From contig JABXKT010000036.1 of NCBI GenBank assembly GCA_013619155.1, positions 1-40,001 of the forward strand: DNA of 40,001 nt, given 5' to 3'. How positions within the stretch are numbered: the stretch's first letter is position 1; each line of letters starts with the position of its first letter. The position numbers and the translations under genes were made by a program. Below the pieces are notes generated by a model, which made no database searches, had not been told where the DNA came from, and saw only the letters and a list, made by a program, of their open reading frames with translations. Positions 19,489 through 27,239 of this stretch are shown one piece after another. The stretch comes from Desulfobacteraceae bacterium (GTDB lineage Bacteria; Desulfobacterota; Desulfobacteria; Desulfobacterales; Desulfolunaceae).

Positions 19489-20487
19489 CTACTCCTCAAA
19501 CATCTCCTGAAGGGTGTCGTAGAGTTCGTCTGTCTCCGTGCCGGGGTCTTGAGGGTGGGCGCAGCGATCCCGCTTCCATCGGCCGATGGAGGCGTCTAAG
19601 TCCACGGAGCGCCATTTTTTGTGGCCGGTCTCTCTTAAACGGGGGAGGTTCTCTTCGACGGCTTCGGCGAGTTTCTTTAAACTTTGGCACCTGTTTTGAT
19701 AGTAGGCGTTGGTCCGGCTGGAGAAGTCGAAGCTGACGAGAAGGGCCTTGACGGCGATGGTGGGCACATTTTTGGAGAGCCAGGGGTAATCCTGGGGGCC
19801 AATCTCGGAGGGTACGTAATAGGCCTCTAACATATCGGGATGGCTGAGGGGCACGAAGTGGACATCCTCCATGAGCCGTGCGAATTTGGGGTTCTTTTTC
19901 AGCTGAGTGAGTTTCTGGAAGAGCGCCACCGGTTTTCCAGAGACGTAGATCATCGCGTCGATTTTTCCTTCGAGTACGGCAATCATCGCATCGAGGGGTG
20001 TCATGTCGGTGATTTTGCGTGCCGGTTTGACCTTCATCTTATGGAGCAGGTTGGCCAGGGTCAGCCAGTTTCCGCTCCCCTTGGTGCCGGTGGCAATCGT
20101 CTTGCCATCGAGGTCGGAAAACCGTCGAATGTTTTTTCTGGCCAGGATGTGGACCTCTTCGTTGTAGAGGGGGTAGACCATCCTTAAGTTCTTCGCCACC
20201 TGGGGTTGATTGATGGTGAGAATGCCCAGGACATCGGATTGGACAATGCCAAATGCGGCATTTTCCCGGCTGTTCATGCGCTTGATGTTGTCTAAGGAAC
20301 CTTCAGACGCCTTGACCTGAATGGTGAGGCCATGCGTGGCCGCTACCCGTGCGATATCTCTGCCGAACTGGATGTATGTCCCCGTTTTCGATCCCGTGAC
20401 CATTCCAATATATTCCGATGCCTGGGCCGATGCGGTGATCAGGCAGCAGAGGGTGAGGGCGATGCCCATGAGTCGCTCTTTTTTCAT
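19489..20487 (-). CDS. TAXI-family TRAP-type periplasmic substrate-binding protein
   Basis: A 332-residue secreted protein (signal peptide residues 1-23) with the TAXI/NMT1-like periplasmic binding fold: MVTGSKTGTYIQFGRDIA near the N-terminus, the KASEGSLDNI strand, IVQSDVLGI, and KTIATGTKGSGNWLTL. TAXI proteins normally deliver substrates to a fused TRAP permease, but no permease lies nearby, so this one may be an orphan or serve a sensor. It has a good ribosome-binding site (AAGGAGA, 7 bases before the ATG). It follows the LPP20-like gene by 14 bp and is surely co-transcribed with it. The charged C-terminal tail (about residues 280-332) looks longer than usual. The ligand is unknown. Confidence 0.85.
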   Translation of the reverse strand: MKKERLMGIALTLCCLITASAQASEYIGMVTGSKTGTYIQFGRDIARVAATHGLTIQVKASEGSLDNIKRMNSRENAAFGIVQSDVLGILTINQPQVAKNLRMVYPLYNEEVHILARKNIRRFSDLDGKTIATGTKGSGNWLTLANLLHKMKVKPARKITDMTPLDAMIAVLEGKIDAMIYVSGKPVALFQKLTQLKKNPKFARLMEDVHFVPLSHPDMLEAYYVPSEIGPQDYPWLSKNVPTIAVKALLVSFDFSSRTNAYYQNRCQSLKKLAEAVEENLPRLRETGHKKWRSVDLDASIGRWKRDRCAHPQDPGTETDELYDTLQEMFEE

Positions 20488-20501
20488 CGGTCTCTCCTTT
20501 T

Positions 20502-21353
20502 TTAATCGATCTCTCGGGATAAGAGATCGTACAGTTCATCATGAAGATCGGCTATGTGGAATATGCCCCTTTTGCGGGTCACGTTCCCAGCTGCGTCGGT
20601 GATTTTCATCCAGTAGACCTGTGGGCCCGGTTCGAATCGGGATGCGGGGAAGGAGACTCTTCCTTCAGCGTTTTTGCCGCTTAGCGCCCAGGTTTTTTTG
20701 AGGGGGGATCCCTCGATGGTAAAGAGGAGGGTTTGGAGTGCCCTATCGTCGGCGGCTCGAAAGGTGAGGGTGATCACCTCGTGGGATTGATACGTGGCAT
20801 GGATGCCCTCCACCGATCCTGTGGGATGTGTGTGATCCCCATGGTCTCGTTTTACGGGGAGCTCTCTCGTTTCCTCTTCCTGAAGCAGTGCACGCCTCAG
20901 CGCATCGGCTATATGGTCCCGGTCCTGATTCGCCAGTTTTTTGATTTTAAGCACCGTGCTCTGGGTGGCGGGGGTGTTGTGGATGAGCAATTGCCGGGCC
21001 TTTTCGATCATGGGGAAGGGGATCTTCACCAGGCGCCATACCGAGTAACTTGAATCGGGATTTTGTTCCTCGTAGGTCATCTGGGTCTCCACCAGGAGAA
21101 GGGAGGTCTCCCGAATCTGCGCAAAGTTGGAGATCTCCCACAAGGCGGCCTGAAAGGAGGCCTTGCGGGCCGCCTCGAGGGATCGCTGTCCCAGGGAGAG
21201 CCCCACGGCGAAGACCATCTCACCTTCCCGGTAGCAGCTCTTCTGGGTCCAAAACGGCCTGTCATCGGCCTTGGGGAGCTCGGCGAATGCGAGGGTGGGA
21301 CAGAGCAGCAGGCCGATGAGAAGCCATCTCACCGTCTTGTAGAGGCGCGTCAT
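20502..21353 (-). CDS. Secreted protein: LPP20-like domain plus C-terminal Ig-like domain, function unknown
   Basis: A 283-residue predicted periplasmic protein with a signal peptide (residues 1-24, ending TLAFA). Residues about 30-130 resemble the LPP20/FlgT N-terminal type (GEMVFAVGLSLGQRSLEAARKAS followed by a helix and beta strands). Residues about 190-275 look like an immunoglobulin/fibronectin-type sandwich (LTFRAADDRALQTLLFTIEG ... YWMKITDAAGNVTRKRG). The start at 21353 is fixed by CAGGAG 6 bases upstream; a longer frame to 21515 lacks such a site and covers repeat-like sequence. It is the first gene of a two-gene unit with the TAXI binding protein. The function is not known; a cell-envelope role is inference from the signal peptide and domains. 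Confidence 0.75.
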   Translation of the reverse strand: MTRLYKTVRWLLIGLLLCPTLAFAELPKADDRPFWTQKSCYREGEMVFAVGLSLGQRSLEAARKASFQAALWEISNFAQIRETSLLLVETQMTYEEQNPDSSYSVWRLVKIPFPMIEKARQLLIHNTPATQSTVLKIKKLANQDRDHIADALRRALLQEEETRELPVKRDHGDHTHPTGSVEGIHATYQSHEVITLTFRAADDRALQTLLFTIEGSPLKKTWALSGKNAEGRVSFPASRFEPGPQVYWMKITDAAGNVTRKRGIFHIADLHDELYDLLSREID

Positions 21354-21578
21354 AGTTACTCCTGTAAAGTCTCTCATCTGGCCCGTAGATTTTTTGGTCT
21401 GCCGGTACACTTTAAGGCTTTGTTTAGTGGGGGAGATGGCGTGTTTTTTTGTTGTTAGCGGCAAATATAGACCGTTTCGGGAGGCCATGTCTACCCGTCT
21501 TTTGCACCCCATCATGGGTATTCATAGGGGTATGGCCCTGCATGTGACCTTGATTTTTATCGTTACGATTCAGCGCGT

Positions 21579-21797
21579 GCCTCCCTTGGCCCTGCCGGGA
21601 GCCAACCTTTTGCCTGATTTGAAAGGTCGGGCTTGCCAAACAAGCTTTTATTGTAATGGTGACGGACCTTTGGTCCGTCACCATTACAAACCTGGGGTCC
21701 AGGGGATCTATTCCCTGGACGCCGGAGGCTCAGTTTTTAAACCCACTTTAACCATAGAAGGCATCGTTTTTTGTCTGTTTTATTTTTGCGCAGGCTC
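21579..21797 (+). repeat. Modular repeat, copy D (complete core module + tail)
   Basis: This is the cleanest full copy. It runs from GCCTCCCTTGGCCCTGCCGGGAGCC through TTTTGCCTGATTTGAAAGGTC and CTTGCCAAACAAGC to a perfect 17-bp-arm hairpin (21652-21688, TGTAATGGTGACGGACC, 3-base loop), then CTGGGGTCCAGGGG and GACGCCGGAGGCTC, and a tail with CCATAGAAGGCATCG and TTTTTGTCTGTTTTATTTTTGC. The tail is repeated in inverse orientation at the start of copy E. It occupies the gap between the divergent LPP20-like gene and dbpA; the rest of 21354-22014 shows no gene. Confidence 0.85.
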
Positions 21798-22014
21798 TTA
21801 TGTGAATTTAAGGGGGGCTTTGACGGGATTCGTGGGGCGTGGCGGTCCTATTTTTTTTGCCCCAGCCTGTGGGGGAGTTGCGCTTATTAATCATTGCTTT
21901 TACTGTGAATCTGTGTTTTATCTGCGAGGTTTAACTGATGCAGTCACCGGTGGGTGAGATACAAAAAATCGAGGGCCGTGTCTGGCTCTTTCATTCAATA
22001 AAAAGAAGGTTTCC

Positions 22015-23391
22015 ATGAGTGCTTTTAAAACGTTGCCGTTAAGCAAATCGATGATCGAGAACCTGGACCTTATGGGGTACCACGAGATGACGCCGATTCA
22101 GGCGGGGAGTCTGCCCCATGTGCTGAAAGGGGTGGATCTGCTGGCCCAGGCCAAGACGGGGAGTGGGAAGACGGCGGCGTTTGGCATCGGTTTGTTGCAT
22201 AACCTCGATGTGAAGCTCTTTCGGGTGCAGGCGCTGGTGATGTGTCCCACCCGCGAGTTGGCCGAGCAGGTGGCCGGAGAGCTCAGGCGTATCGCCCGGT
22301 TTAAGCACAACATCAAGATCGTGACGATTTGCGGCGGGGTCCCTTTTCGACCCCAGCAGCTCTCCTTGGAACACCAGGCTCATATCGTGGTGGGCACTCC
22401 GGGGCGTATCGATCAGCATCTGAGGCGGGAGACGATGAACCTCAGCCACGTCACCACCCTGGTTCTGGACGAGGCGGACCGCATGCTGGACATCGGTTTT
22501 GCCGACAGTATCGATGCGATTCTGGAGTATGTGCCGGAGCAGCGCCAGACCCTTCTCTTCTCCGCCACCTTTCCCGAGCCGATTCTTGCCTTAAGCACCC
22601 GGTTCCAGAGAGACGCCCAGAGGGTGGTGGTAGACGTGGAGCACGAAGAGAACGTCATTAGCCAGCACTTCTTCGAGTCCGAGTGGGAGGACAAATCAGA
22701 GACTGTGGCGAAGATCCTGGAGACCTACAAGCCCTCTTCGACCTTGATCTTCTGCAACACCAAACTCCACTGCCGCACCCTCTCCAAGGCCTTGAGTGCC
22801 AAGGGGCTCTCCTGTCTGGCCATCCATGGAGACCTGGAGCAGAAGGAGCGCACCGAAGTGCTCGTGCGTTTCTCCAACGGCAGCAGTCCCATCCTCGTGG
22901 CCACGGATGTGGCGGCCCGAGGGCTCGATATATCTGAACTCGGCGCGGTCATTAACTTCGATCTCCCCTTCGAGCCGGAGGTCTATATTCACCGTATCGG
23001 TCGAACGGGACGCGCCGGACGAGAGGGGCTGGCCTTCTCCCTCATGACGCCCAAGGAGGCGTTTCGCTTAGAAGATGTCAATCTTCTCATGGGCACCTCC
23101 TTTGGACTCTCAGATATCGACGCCCTGGTTCCCTCAGGCGAGGTGGAGGTCCAGCCCGCCATGGTGACCCTCTCCATCAATGGGGGGCGGAAGAGCAAGT
23201 TGAGAGCGGGCGATATCTTAGGGGCACTCACCAAGGATGCCGGGCTCAAAGGCAGTTCTGTGGGCAAGATCAACTGTTTCGATTACTACTCCTATGTGGC
23301 CATCGAACGCTCCGTGGCCGATGAGGCCGAAGAGGCCCTCTCCACAAAGAAGATCAAGGGACGCCACTTTATTATCCACAGGCATGAGTAG
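22015..23391 (+). CDS. dbpA: ATP-dependent RNA helicase DbpA
   Basis: A 458-residue DEAD-box helicase, the same length as E. coli DbpA. Motifs: Q motif around residue 25, motif I AKTGSGKT at 46-53, PTRELAEQV, DEAD at 152-155, SAT at 183-185, and motif VI HRIGRTGR at 326-333. The C-terminal domain (about 385-458, VTLSINGGRKSKLRAGDILGAL ... FHYVAIER-like strands ... KIKGRHFIIHR) is the DbpA RNA-recognition domain that binds hairpin 92 of 23S rRNA in 50S subunit assembly. AAGAAGG sits just upstream of the ATG. It is the only plus-strand gene in this part of the window and forms a single-gene unit, followed by a repeat with a terminator-like hairpin. Confidence 0.95.
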   Translation: MSAFKTLPLSKSMIENLDLMGYHEMTPIQAGSLPHVLKGVDLLAQAKTGSGKTAAFGIGLLHNLDVKLFRVQALVMCPTRELAEQVAGELRRIARFKHNIKIVTICGGVPFRPQQLSLEHQAHIVVGTPGRIDQHLRRETMNLSHVTTLVLDEADRMLDIGFADSIDAILEYVPEQRQTLLFSATFPEPILALSTRFQRDAQRVVVDVEHEENVISQHFFESEWEDKSETVAKILETYKPSSTLIFCNTKLHCRTLSKALSAKGLSCLAIHGDLEQKERTEVLVRFSNGSSPILVATDVAARGLDISELGAVINFDLPFEPEVYIHRIGRTGRAGREGLAFSLMTPKEAFRLEDVNLLMGTSFGLSDIDALVPSGEVEVQPAMVTLSINGGRKSKLRAGDILGALTKDAGLKGSSVGKINCFDYYSYVAIERSVADEAEEALSTKKIKGRHFIIHRHE

Positions 23392-23395
23392 GAAA

Positions 23396-23693
23396 GGGCT
23401 CTGGCAAAAATAAAACAGACAAAAAGCGATGCCTTCTATGGTCAACGTGACCAAGAAATGGGCCTCCGGCGGCAAGGTGTGCCACCTTGAAAGCAGGTAG
23501 CCGCAGTGATTTAACCCGCTCCTCGGGTCAAATCACTGCGGTATTTTTCTTAAATTTGATGGCTTCGCCACCCTCGCCAACGGCAGCCCTGCCGGGAGCC
23601 ACCCTTTTGCCTTCATTTTATAAACCTGGGTTCCAAGGGCACAGCCCTTGGCCGCCGGAGGCTCGGCTTTACGCCCACGTTGACCATCGAAGG
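23396..23693. repeat. Modular repeat, copy E (tail, second hairpin module, core without hairpin)
   Basis: It starts 5 bp after the dbpA stop with GGGCTCTGGCAAAAATAAAAC (the inverted tail of copy D), then GCCTCCGGCGG, GGTGTGCCACC, and a hairpin at 23501-23541 with arms CCGCAGTGATTT / AAATCACTGCGG followed by TATTTTTCTT. That makes it a plausible terminator for dbpA. It ends with a core module that has lost its central hairpin and the tail CGTTGACCATCGAAGG. It fills the gap between the convergent dbpA and binding-protein genes. Confidence 0.8.
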
Positions 23694-23712
23694 ACCCCAG
23701 TAATTCAGCGCT

Positions 23713-24909
23713 CTATTTTTCTACGGTCCAGTCCATCCACTGCACGGATCTCAGCTCTGCGGCGGTTTTTTTATCCACTCCGTATACATGGTGGTAAAAA
23801 TCGAGAAGCCATTCCGATAGATTCACATCCTCAAAAAGCGTGGGGTAGGCGGTCTTGGCGATGACCATGGCGTCGATGGGATACTCCAGCCGTTTTGAGC
23901 AGTTGCAGGGCGACCAGGGAAGGGCGGCCACTCGTCTGTTTTTTATGGCGGAGAGATCCTGGAGGTTCCTGTAATAGGGGGCTTCGTAGAGCTCTCTGGG
24001 GGGGTGGTAGCCGAAGGCCGTGCAGAGAAGAATGACATCCGGATCCAGGGCCAGTAACTGCTCTGTGTTGATCTTCCTGAAATACCCGGGCTCTCTGTAG
24101 GCGTTTTTCGCGTGGACGATATCTTCTACGAAATGGGACTCGATGGTGTCCATGCCGAACACCTGACCGGCGCCTCCGGCTTTTCGCGCCCTGGGGGAGA
24201 GTCCGAAGACGAGGACGGTGGGCCTCTTCTCTTCGGCGATGGCATGGGTTCTCTCTCGAATCATCGCCACCTGATCCTCCAGGTAGTGGGCAAGGGCCAG
24301 CGCCTGGGGCTTCTTGTCAAATACCTCCCCTACGATGCGGATCTCCTCGGAGATGCCGGACACCCCGGGGGATTTTCCGCAGTGGGTGCCGTGGATCACC
24401 ACCACGGGAAATCCCAGAGATTCCATCATCGCCACGGTTTTTTGGGCGGTCTCATCCCCCTCGTAGCGTAAGGTACAGGAGCCGATGCGCACGATCACCA
24501 CATCCGGATTTACCGTGACCAGTGACTCATAATTAACCGGCGTGCCGGATTTTGCCACCAGGGGCAGCGCCGCGATCCATGGGTTGAGGCGGAGCACCGG
24601 ATTCATGCCCTCTCCATAGGAAAAATCGTCTCCAGAGATAGTGGGGTACGAGTATGCGAAGTTCCTCTGAATACACGAGGAGCCCACGGCCACCAGGGTC
24701 CTCTGAACCCCTAAGGCCGTCATGATCCCCTCTACCAGGCCGTCACTCACCGTGACCACCCGCCTTATCTCTGGGGGCATTGAGACGCGGATTCCCCGGC
24801 TGTCTATGAGGCTGCGGTGGGATTCGGCGAGGCACTCTCCCCCGTGAAGCAAGGCGATGATCCATGCAAGGGCGAGAATCGTTCCGAGAGTGAATTTCCT
24901 GGATATCAT
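23713..24909 (-). CDS. FecB/BtuF-like ABC transporter substrate-binding protein
   Basis: A 398-residue secreted binding protein of the iron-siderophore/cobalamin (cluster A-II) type. It has a signal peptide (residues about 1-29), the two-lobed fold joined by a long helix, and typical segments RGIRVSMPPEIRRVVTVSDG and LLALDPDVILLC. The mature part holds six Cys, including SSC, GSC, THCGK and a PCNCSKRLEYPIDAM segment near the C-terminus, more than usual for this family. The permease and ATPase genes lie upstream on the same strand, separated by a methyltransferase gene and repeats. Signal peptide cleavage is by SPase I; the Cys at the end of the signal is not a lipobox. Metal-chelate, corrinoid or another cofactor are all possible ligands; no TonB receptor is in view. 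Confidence 0.85.
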   Translation of the reverse strand: MISRKFTLGTILALAWIIALLHGGECLAESHRSLIDSRGIRVSMPPEIRRVVTVSDGLVEGIMTALGVQRTLVAVGSSCIQRNFAYSYPTISGDDFSYGEGMNPVLRLNPWIAALPLVAKSGTPVNYESLVTVNPDVVIVRIGSCTLRYEGDETAQKTVAMMESLGFPVVVIHGTHCGKSPGVSGISEEIRIVGEVFDKKPQALALAHYLEDQVAMIRERTHAIAEEKRPTVLVFGLSPRARKAGGAGQVFGMDTIESHFVEDIVHAKNAYREPGYFRKINTEQLLALDPDVILLCTAFGYHPPRELYEAPYYRNLQDLSAIKNRRVAALPWSPCNCSKRLEYPIDAMVIAKTAYPTLFEDVNLSEWLLDFYHHVYGVDKKTAAELRSVQWMDWTVEK

Positions 24910-24944
24910 CTGACTTCATCTCCCTTTTGTATATCGATGGAAGT

Positions 24945-25345
24945 GCTTCCGGCAGCCCTGCCGGGGGCCAACCTTTTACAAAAGGTTGCCAAACAGGTTT
25001 TAATAGTGACCATGACAGGCCGAAAGGCCCGTCATGGTCACAAATCTGGGGTCCAGGGGCGGCAAAGCCGCTTAGGCAAAAAAATTCCCTGGCCGGGTGT
25101 GTCGATTTAATCGGAAAAACGCCTATTTTAGCTGTGAGCGACCCCATATATGGCAGTCACTATTTACAAAAATTAGACATACAGTGGGCCGTACTCATCT
25201 TAAATAAATGAGGGCTCTGGCAAAAAATAAACAGACGAATTCCATAAGAATATCACTGTGATTTACCTCGAGGAGCGAGAGGTGAAGCGCAGAGTTAATT
25301 TGCTTTTGAGGTGGTTCACCTTGCCGCCGGAGACTGTGCAGTGAA
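24945..25345 (+). repeat. Modular repeat, copy F1 (core + spacer + second hairpin module)
   Basis: The order is core (GGCAGCCCTGCCGGGGGCCAACC, AAAGGTTGCCAAACAGG), hairpin 25006-25041 (GTGACCATGAC arms), CTGGGGTCCAGGGG, spacer (TCGATTTAATCG, ACGCCTATTTTAGC, AAAATTAGACATACAG), GGGCTCTGGCAAAAAATAAAC and the second module (CACTGTGATTTACCTCGAGGAGCGAGAGG...) ending TGCCGCCGGAGAC. It matches copy B2 in module order over roughly 260 bp. It lies between the methyltransferase and binding-protein genes of one transport cluster. Minor interior segments could be later insertions. Confidence 0.8.
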
Positions 25346-25350
25346 AGCGT

Positions 25351-25497
25351 ACCTCCGGTGGCCCTGTCGGGGGCCAACCTTTTGCCTGATTTAAAAGATC
25401 GGGCTTGCCAAACACGCTTTAATAGTGACCATAACGGGCCAAAGGCCCGTTATGGTCACTCACTTGGGGTCCAGGGGGAATCGTCTCCTGGGCCTCG
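25351..25497 (+). repeat. Modular repeat, copy F2 (core module overlapping a coding end)
   Basis: A core copy directly follows F1: ACCTCCGGTGGCCCTGTCGGGGGCC, TTTTGCCTGATTTAAAAGATC, CTTGCCAAACACGC, then a perfect 17-bp-arm hairpin (25424-25460) and GGGGTCCAGGGGGAATC..TCCTGGGCCTCG. Its right half, including the hairpin, is read as the last codons of the methyltransferase gene on the opposite strand. Confidence 0.85.
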
Positions 25498-26219
25498 TTT
25501 TCCACCCGGTATCTGGGTTTGGACTGCTCCACGGCATCATCTAAGGAGAGATGCACCGTGTCGTGATCTACGGAGAATACCTCCATATTTGGGTAGATGC
25601 CCATCTGGTAGAGGAGGTTGTACAAGATGTTGCACTGGGGCATGGGGGTGTAAGAGGCGTTGTGGAGTGCCTTCCAGAGATTCCTGGAGTGGGTGTCCCA
25701 GGCCGTCTCTCCGGCGAACCAGAGGAGGCAGACATACCGAGACGAGGCGCGGATCATCTTCTCGATGGCGCCTTTCATATCTTCCATGCCCAGGGAGAAG
25801 GAGGCGATGGCCAGGTCGTAGGGGGGCAGAAGATCATCGTGGTCGGAGACCTCCTCCCATCGCCTCTTCACCGCGTGAATATTGGAGACGCCCGCCTCTT
25901 CTGCATGGTCCGATAAAAGGGCCATCATCCCATCTGCCGGTTCCACCGCCGTGACATGGGCAAAACGCTGGGCCATGGGGATGGCCAGGTTGCCGGGGCC
26001 TGCCCCCACATCGAGAATTCGGGCTGTTTCGTCCAGATCGAATCCCGAGAGGGTTCGGTTCAGGCGTTGCGTCATGTTCTTTTGGGTCATCTCCCAAAAC
26101 TTTCGAGCCTCTTTCTTATCGTTCCAGAAGGATCCGCAATCATGGGGGCGCATCTCGTTGTGCTTGCGTACCTGCTCTCCCCAGACGTCGTTCCAGGGCT
26201 CTGCTGTCTGTGTCATCAT
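25419..26219 (-). CDS. Class I SAM-dependent methyltransferase with repeat-derived C-terminus
   Basis: A 266-residue methyltransferase: an N-terminal WNDVWGEQV segment, motif I ILDVGAGPGNLA (about residues 68-79), an acidic residue after strand 2 (VTAVEPADGM), and DLAIASFSLGMEDM. The start at 26219 is preferred over the ATG at 26234 because GGAG lies 9 bases ahead of it and nothing ahead of the longer start. The last 20 or so codons (after about NEAQE) are translated from repeat copy F2, so the native C-terminal strand pair, which in relatives continues for roughly 50 residues, seems to be lost. The gene sits inside a FecBCD-type importer cluster, suggesting modification of the imported ligand. 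It may be truncated and non-functional. Confidence 0.8.
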   Translation of the reverse strand: MMTQTAEPWNDVWGEQVRKHNEMRPHDCGSFWNDKKEARKFWEMTQKNMTQRLNRTLSGFDLDETARILDVGAGPGNLAIPMAQRFAHVTAVEPADGMMALLSDHAEEAGVSNIHAVKRRWEEVSDHDDLLPPYDLAIASFSLGMEDMKGAIEKMIRASSRYVCLLWFAGETAWDTHSRNLWKALHNASYTPMPQCNILYNLLYQMGIYPNMEVFSVDHDTVHLSLDDAVEQSKPRYRVENEAQETIPPGPQVSDHNGPLARYGHY

Positions 26220-26271
26220 AGGTTTTTTCTCCATATATTTAAGTGGATAAACGATTCGATTTTTTTATAAA

Positions 26272-26446
26272 GATGCCCTCTATAGTCAAGGTGGCCTTAA
26301 ACACCGAGCCTCCGGCGGCTAGGGAATAAATTCCCCGGCTCCCACGTATGTGACCGTAAGGGACTGTTGGTCCCTTACGGTCACTATAAAATCTGTTTGG
26401 CAACCTTTTGTAAAAGGTTGGCTCCCGGCAGGGCCGCCGGAGGCTC
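26272..26446 (-). repeat. Modular repeat, copy G (core module, reverse orientation)
   Basis: The tail-like GATGCCCTCTATAGTCAAGG is followed by GCCTCCGGCGG (26308), a hairpin at 26350-26384 with 15-bp arms GTGACCGTAAGGGAC, TTTGGCAACCTTTTGTAAAAGG, GGCTCCCGGCAGGGCC and terminal GCCGGAGGCTC. The last bases overlap the TGA stop (26445-26447) of the ABC ATPase gene, so the element abuts the coding end exactly. Confidence 0.85.
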
Positions 26447-27239
26447 AGACGGCCCGGCGCGTCTCGGTCAGATGGCTGGGGAAGACGATCTTCGACCCGT
26501 TGAGTTGTCCCACGTCACACATATCGTTATAGATAAGGTTCAAGGTCTCTCGGGTGATGACTCGATCGGGGGGGCCTGTGGCCACCACAGTTCGATTTCC
26601 CAGCACCACCACCGCGTCGCAGAACCAGGAGACATGGTTGGGATCGTGGGTGCAGGCCAGAATCGTCACGCCGCTATCCGCAATCTTTCGGATGGTCTTC
26701 CAAATTTTAATCTGGTTGGAGAAATCGAGGGCCGAGGTGGGCTCATCCAGAAACATGATATCCGTCTCCTGGGCGATGGCCCGGGCCATGAGTACCATCT
26801 GACGCTGGCCTCCGGAGAGGTCGTTGTAGGCCCTGTGGGAGAGATGCGCCAGATCGAGACGGGCCAGGGCCTCTTCGGCTTTTCTCATCTCCTCTTTTCC
26901 CACGCCGAAGAGTCCGTTCATGTGGGGGGTGCGTCCCATGAGCACCACTTCCCTGACCAGATAGGGAAAGGGGGGCTTGTGTTCCTGGGGCACGTAGGCC
27001 ACGGTTCTGGCCATCTCTCGGATCCCCATCTCCCGAATATCCCGTCCCTTCATCGTCACCTGTCCGGCCTGTAAGGGGAGGAGCTTCAGGCAGCACCGGA
27101 AGAGGGTGGATTTTCCGCAGCCGTTGGGCCCGAAGAGGGCACAGAGAGAGCCGCGTTTCACATGGAAGGAGACGTTATCCAGAATTGTCTCTTCCCTGGG
27201 GGCGTACCGGTGGTTTAACGCGTCGATATCAAGCATCAT
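26445..27239 (-). CDS. FecE/BtuD-like ABC transporter ATP-binding protein
   Basis: A 264-residue ATPase of the iron-siderophore/cobalamin import class. Walker A GPNGCGKST at residues 37-45, Q-loop Gln85, signature LSGGQRQ at 141-147, Walker B ending FLDEP with Asp165 and Glu166, and a switch His in ACTHDP. The start ATG at 27239 overlaps the permease stop (ATGATG, with the permease TGA inside), which implies translational coupling; a second ATG three bases on is also possible. The longer open frame upstream overlaps the permease in another phase and is not used. It powers import through the FecCD-like permease. Confidence 0.93.
   Translation of the reverse strand: MMLDIDALNHRYAPREETILDNVSFHVKRGSLCALFGPNGCGKSTLFRCCLKLLPLQAGQVTMKGRDIREMGIREMARTVAYVPQEHKPPFPYLVREVVLMGRTPHMNGLFGVGKEEMRKAEEALARLDLAHLSHRAYNDLSGGQRQMVLMARAIAQETDIMFLDEPTSALDFSNQIKIWKTIRKIADSGVTILACTHDPNHVSWFCDAVVVLGNRTVVATGPPDRVITRETLNLIYNDMCDVGQLNGSKIVFPSHLTETRRAV

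Noticed and set aside
21354..21515. Longer start for the LPP20-like gene
   Set aside because: The ATG at 21353 has CAGGAG 6 bases upstream and opens a signal peptide; the extension has neither.
24945..25497. CRISPR array or integron attC array
   Set aside because: Repeats are long, modular, irregularly spaced and in both orientations; there are no uniform spacers, no cas genes, no integrase and no attC R'/R'' core sites.
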